From Ilex aquifolium (lineage: Eukaryota; Streptophyta; Magnoliopsida; Aquifoliales; Aquifoliaceae), in assembly GCA_951799425.1 (NCBI GenBank), contig OX637398.1, forward strand, positions 16,092,270-16,156,269: 64,000 nucleotides of DNA, given 5' to 3'. This document shows positions 59,085-64,000 of the stretch, one piece after another. Numbering within the stretch: position 1 is the stretch's first letter; every line of letters begins with the position of its first letter. Under the pieces are notes generated by a model. That model did no database searches and was not told the origin of the DNA. It saw only the letters and a program-made list of their open reading frames with translations. The position numbers and the translations under genes were made by a program.

Positions 59085-59270
59085 CATTAGGAACCCACTT
59101 TTCAGCATATTTCTGTCAATGCTCAGATCCCCATGCATCTTGTAAGCCCCTCCCTTTGAGTTATGCGCCATCTTTTTTGTTTTGTTTTGTGTCATTACGT
59201 CCGATTAAACAGCTGTATGAGCCAACGAGGAAGGAGCTTGAGCCGACCAGCCAAAAACATAAAGATTCTC
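59085..59270 (+). repeat. Unrecognised dispersed segment, copy 2
   Basis: Partner of 37190-37340 in the same orientation. Confidence 0.6.
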
Positions 59271-59974
59271 TTTTAGTATTTTAATAAAGAAATCCTCTCG
59301 TCGATATATGTATAAATATTAATGTATGAATTTAGAAACCTTGCTGGAATTATGATCACTAAAAAAATACAATATAGAAATGCTAAACTTAGCTTGTTAT
59401 TTTCTGTTGATGCCAGAGATTGACAGTCAATTGCCCAACGAAAATACCTGAAAAGCAAGTCGAAGGCCGGAAGATTTTAGGGTCAGCATCAACTCTTTGA
59501 TGTTTAAGTCAAAAATAGGATAAGGAAATTGAATTTTAAGTTTGGAGCTTGGATCATTTACCTATTTGCATCATCTCTCTCCTTAATTAGAATTGGGTAG
59601 AATATCCTAGATTCCGAGTTGTGAAGTGGAGATAAACTTCTTGTTTAAGTGGGACTCGGGAGTTGAGCTGAACTAGTCAAGCATGAAAAGTTGGGGAGCT
59701 AATGAGCAAGCGAGCTACGACCTGCCAAGCTCCAAAGTTCGAGTTCATGTTCTGCCAAATTTTCCCTCATCAATTTCAATCCAAAATAAAGAAACAAGAA
59801 ATATATCCCAGCGTTTGATTTCCTTTTTTTATCATCTAGTAAGTATTTTTTTTTTATCGAAGTAGGTCCAATAGTATGTGCTCTATCTCATAAGGAGAGA
59901 TCAAATGATCGTCCTTGTAGGGGCGGAGCCACGATTCAATATTAGAAAGGACTAAAATATGAATGAAAAGTCAG

Positions 59975-60960
59975 TGGGGGGGGGAACTGTCCTCAGACCT
60001 TGATCACATGTAGCTCCGCGCCTGCATCCCAGGACTTCATCTTTCTTCTGTTTCTCTTTCTGCCCTACAAAGTTGGGACCATTTTGAGAACAGACTACTG
60101 AGACTTTTACACAGCAAACTGACTTTAATGTTCGCTTACCATTCACCTCGTGAGTGCCAACATTAATGGCCAAGTCTAAAAAATATCCTCCACAACATGT
60201 CAGAATTATGTATCGGTTAACACAACACGAATCGAAAACCGACTCGACTCAGCTAACTAATATGAATAATTATTATTGTGTCAAACTAACAGAAGGCTTA
60301 TCGTAAGAAAATAGGATTCTATAGTTTTTATATTGACATGAATGCCAAATAAAACGATCAGACAAGGACACGAGACAAGTGAATTGAATGTACAAACCAG
60401 GAAAAGACCCCTATTCAATTCACACCAACTTGCAGGGAGCACGTCGTAATTAACTCGGTCGATCAGTCACTAGGCTTGGTCCTACCTAGAATAATCAGAG
60501 TGTAAATGAGTTTGTTGGTTGTTAGTATACAGCCATTTTGCAAGTCCAATCCTTCATCTCTAACGGACAACACACACACTGACACCCACACAAATATATA
60601 TATATATATATATATTTGTACACATATTAATAGTTTTTATAGATCATGTATTTTGAAAAAAAAAAGAAGATTTTTTTAAAAAATAATTATTATCTGATAT
60701 AACGAGATCGATTGTTTGGGCACTGGAATTTTATGTTACATCGTATTTTTATGTACAGATTATGACTAGTATATAAAAATCATAAATGGGTATGGGTCCT
60801 TGGATTTCAGATTTCGCAAAGCTGAGGTTAACATCAGAAGCATGGGGGAGAAGGATTAGGACAAAGGCTGTCCATTCCTTATTAAGCTCACTGCAATGGT
60901 GTCCCTTATGTACAGATGGCACAAAGAGTTGAAGATGAAAGCTCCATAGCTAGAAAAGAC
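59975..60960. repeat. Duplicated unrecognised segment, copy 2
   Basis: Collinear with 48350-50290 from 60040 on. The part 59975-60120 is also present, inverted and split, at 38433-38850. There is no intact frame; short peptides such as VCSQNGPNFVGQKEKQ are shared among copies. It may derive from an old gene or element. Confidence 0.55.
60588..60620. repeat. (TA)n microsatellite with palindromic flanks
   Basis: ACAAATATATATATAT...ATATTTGTAC, about 13 AT units. Confidence 0.9.
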
Positions 60961-63246
60961 TCGTGGTGATGGGGGACTCAGTTGATTGGACAATTGACCT
61001 ACCTCATTTACATACATGCCGGCTGACAGACCCACCACAACAGATATCATTTTTAGCACATCGCTGCAATTCTGGCTTTGCATAACCTTCATAAGACACA
61101 AAGGTGCATACTGCATTTGAACCTAAAAATAGGTGATTTATCAAGCTCTAGATGATCTAAAGGATTATGTAGATCATCTAACATTTGAGCCAACTTAACC
61201 TCATGAGCCAATGGACGGCTAAGGTCCAAGGGGCGTACCCCTAAACAATTTCCTTATCCAAGGCTCCGTTTTCACATAAGCATAACTGCTTCAATAATGT
61301 GAGAAACTGCGCACACAATGGAAGTATACTTAAAGTCGTCTTTTTTTAAACAATTATTAGACAATCAGTTTCTCTCCGCTTTGAATCTAAAGTTAGTATT
61401 CCGATAAGACTGACAGAAACTTTTGACTTATTGCTCTTGTCAATCGGAATGGAATGGTCTTGAATTTAAAAAATCTAAATTGGTAGATGTTGAGGGAAAG
61501 GCGGTGATCCAAATTATGGGTTAGGACTTGCAAGAAAACCTAGGAGAGAGAGAAGTCACTCGGGTCTATTCAATTTCAAGTTGACAAGTTAATGGGCTCG
61601 GGCTAGCCAAGCCCAAGTTACATTCACTGAAATATAGGCTGTATGAGTACTTCATTATTGGCACAGCCCAAGAAAATTTGAGGGTTTGTTTGGCAGATAT
61701 TATTCTTATTAGTAGACCTAGCAAGGAATCAAATTTCAATTCATCTTTAATTGAGATATTTGATTCCGATCAAGTTGATTTTTAACGAGTTCAGATATAA
61801 ACCCTAAAGACATAAACCATCAAAAAAATGGATCTGAGCTCTCAAACCGATGGCTCAGATCAGTCAAAATCCTATCTTTTAACCATGTTCAACAATAGCA
61901 TTAGGGTAATATTATTCTTCTCACGTGTAACGTGTCGGCCCAAATCTCTTTAGTTCGGCGGGTATTTCTCACTCGACGGAGTATTTCCGGCGATTGCTTG
62001 AATTAGATTCAATTGCTTTATCTCAGTACTTCCTGAGATAAAATCAATCGATTGCCTTTAAGCAAATAAAATAACTTAACAAATATTAACAAAAGTGCAT
62101 ATTTTTATTAATACTAGCAATGCACAATGTGTCTTACACATAAACAAATTTAAACGTGAATTGTATTTGTAATTAAATTAAATGATAAATTAGATGGCAA
62201 ATAATTTGTCCTTACTTTAATTAAAAAATAAATATAAATTATTAATTTATTTTATAAGTTTTTAAATATCTGATATGTCATTTATTTAGGTATCTATCCA
62301 ACCCCTTTAGGCATTTGCATATCTAATTATATTATAGAATTATTAATTTTTTTTTTTAAATAGATTGATTAGATCGCTTATATTATTATAATATTACATA
62401 CTAAAAAATAAAATATAACATATATTTGATCATAGAATTCAATATAGTAATTACATGTTTATAATAACTTAACATGTATAGGACTTTACTTCTTCATATA
62501 GATATAAAAAATTGTATGTAACTGTACTACTAATAAAAGAGTTCAAAAGAATTTAGAAATCTTTATAAAAAAAAGTTCAAAAGAATTTATTCAAAACAAG
62601 TTGAAATTAAATAGGAGTAAAAAATAAAAAATAAATAAAAATATATAGATGGGTATAATTGACTTTATAATAATAATTAAGAATAAAATAAAAAATCAAA
62701 TTTTTTTTTACAGATTCTAACATTTATAAAAGACTGATGAAATAGTCTTGACTGCAAACACTAAATTATATCCTAAATTATACCAAAAACTAGTTCTAAT
62801 GATACCCAATCATGGGTCTTTGTTAGACTTGATCGTCCTTCGTTTTGTCATAAAAGTCACAGTAACTTGTCATGATTCTTTACTTGATAACTCTCATCAC
62901 TGGAATTTCGAAAACCATGATAATCAGACATCTTTCCTTGGATAACTCATTGTATAATTGTTATCCTCCGAATTTCAGAGACCACATTAACTAAACTATC
63001 TTTTCCCACGTTATTAAATTTCTGTTATTTAGCAAAACTTTTTGAAGATTTATCCGTAACGACTATCTTTTATCACACATTTCCTAAGACTATGAAATAT
63101 GGGCCAAACAACAAGCTACTAAATTGTGGCCTTTTGGGCCAATAAATTGAGCCTATCCTGGTTTTCATATATCAATGCATTCGACATCTTCGGCTCTAGG
63201 GGTTGAGGCTGTGGCCTTTCATACTTTGAACCAACACTCTTTTGTG
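60961..63246. other. No gene seen; increasingly AT-rich
   Basis: Short frames only. A short inverted repeat (CTCAGTACTTCCTGAG) near 62025 has no evident context. Confidence 0.4.
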
Positions 63247-63262
63247 AAGACTTATGGAGCCC

Positions 63263-63482
63263 AACCGTAAGGGTACCTCGAAAGACGGGTTGTAAATTCA
63301 GACGCTTTGAGTTCAAATCTTAACAATTTCTTGAAGGTAGGCTATGAAGAATTTATCCCTCATGAATTCCATAATCTCGGCGTGGACGGTCTGCCTTTGA
63401 CTTGACCGGAGAGAGGATTAGTCGAGATTCGCGTAAGTTGATCCGAATATCCCTAACCGTCGAACTTAAAAAAAAAAAAACC
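63263..63482 (+). mobile_element. tRNA-derived SINE
   Basis: The 3' body has GATTAGTCGAGATTCGCGTAA, typical of Au/TS-like plant SINEs, and ends in a 13-base A tail. A box-B-like GAGTTCAAATC lies at about 63309-63319, a remnant of the RNA polymerase III internal promoter. It is flanked by a 15-bp duplication (63248-63262 and 63483-63497) matching at 14 of 15 bases, as expected from LINE-driven insertion. Confidence 0.88.
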
Positions 63483-63497
63483 AGACTTATTGAGCCC

Positions 63498-64000
63498 TGA
63501 GCTCCCAAAATTGGGGTCATCTCAGGAGGATTCTCTGGATATGTTAGTCCACTTCCATAGAAAGTGCCCGTTGTTTGGGTTTCAACCCAACATTGGCAAC
63601 ACATTACTCCCGAAATGTCTCTATTTTAGGGTGTAGATTTTGCAATTCTTGAAGCTGCAAACCCGACTTGCAGCAATTCTTGGGTTAGAATCCCGATTCC
63701 TTCTACAACCCAACGCAGTTCCTTGGCACAGACTGCAAACCCATTAGATTTAGTCGAAACGGGCTCGAGAGATATATGAGTAAATCAGTTAAATTCGCCA
63801 AATAAATAAGTTGACACAAATCTAACTAAACACTACACAAACTTGTTAAACATAACTTTGACACCATAAAACCCGACACTAAGCAAACCCGACTTTACAA
63901 ATTATTAATGAATTGAATATAAATTGAGTACATTTTCACAAAAACACAATTCAGCTCAAAGCTAGAAGGACATGTATGGTATATTGGTATTATCATGATG
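63498..64000. other. No gene seen
   Basis: Mixed composition and no recognisable element. Confidence 0.4.

Noticed and set aside
59917-60030. Tiny hAT MITE (GGGGCGGAGCC ends)
   Set aside because: The ends are suggestive but I found no 8-bp duplication, and one end is shared with the unrecognised segment, so the limits are unsupported.

Overview
This window looks like intergenic DNA from a dicot-type flowering plant. It is AT-rich and dominated by nested transposable elements: Ty3/gypsy elements of Tat-like and Athila-like character, a Ty1/copia element, a Mutator-like (MULE) transposon, MITEs, a tRNA-type SINE and AT-rich minisatellites. The spliced genes inside the MULE have canonical GT/AG introns. 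I found no intact host gene, rRNA, tRNA or CRISPR array. Almost every recognisable coding region belongs to a mobile element and most are broken. I would not name a species from this sequence.

Layout. 1-954: part of an LTR inserted into the pol gene of a Tat-like gypsy element (955 to about 4640, minus strand) whose U3 carries a 45-bp-spaced array of ACACGTGT boxes. 5280-22680: the centrepiece, a 17.4-kb MULE with a perfect 9-bp target duplication (TATTTAAAT) and terminal inverted repeats. It holds two convergent genes: a nine-exon Ulp1-like (C48) cysteine protease gene on the plus strand and a MuDR-type transposase on the minus strand. Both are killed by nonsense codons, and the transposase also has a frameshift. 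A young 5.7-kb non-autonomous Athila-like retrotransposon (5-bp duplication AATGT, two 1314-bp LTRs) sits in the middle of protease exon 4. A solo LTR of the same family (duplication ATAGC) sits in its seventh coding intron. Removing both insertions leaves a native MULE of about 10.4 kb.

22.7-27.8 kb: MITEs and low-complexity DNA. 27781-34828: a complete but decayed copia element on the minus strand (5-bp duplication GTTGA). Two solo LTRs of the same family lie at 39566-40667 (duplication ACATT) and 51140-52351. 35-39 kb: a Tourist-like MITE, microsatellites and an inverted duplication. 41.4-46.3 kb: an unusual block of foldback DNA, roughly 20-bp AT-rich minisatellites that switch strand, and repeated palindromes built on GATCGATC. 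48-61 kb: two collinear copies of an unrecognised segment, foldback MITEs, a copia 3' end, a chimeric hAT-like structure with gypsy fragments, and a Tat-like LTR with its primer-binding site. 63263-63482: a SINE.

How the parts work together. In the intact MULE ancestor the transposase would have acted on the terminal repeats. The Ulp1-like protein is an accessory product known from some plant MULEs; its role is unsettled. Protease exon coordinates, phases and splice sites join without a gap across the retrotransposon, which supports the gene model strongly. The order of events is readable: the MULE inserted first, then the two Athila-like insertions; the internal element is young because its LTRs differ at only about 15 sites by my manual comparison.
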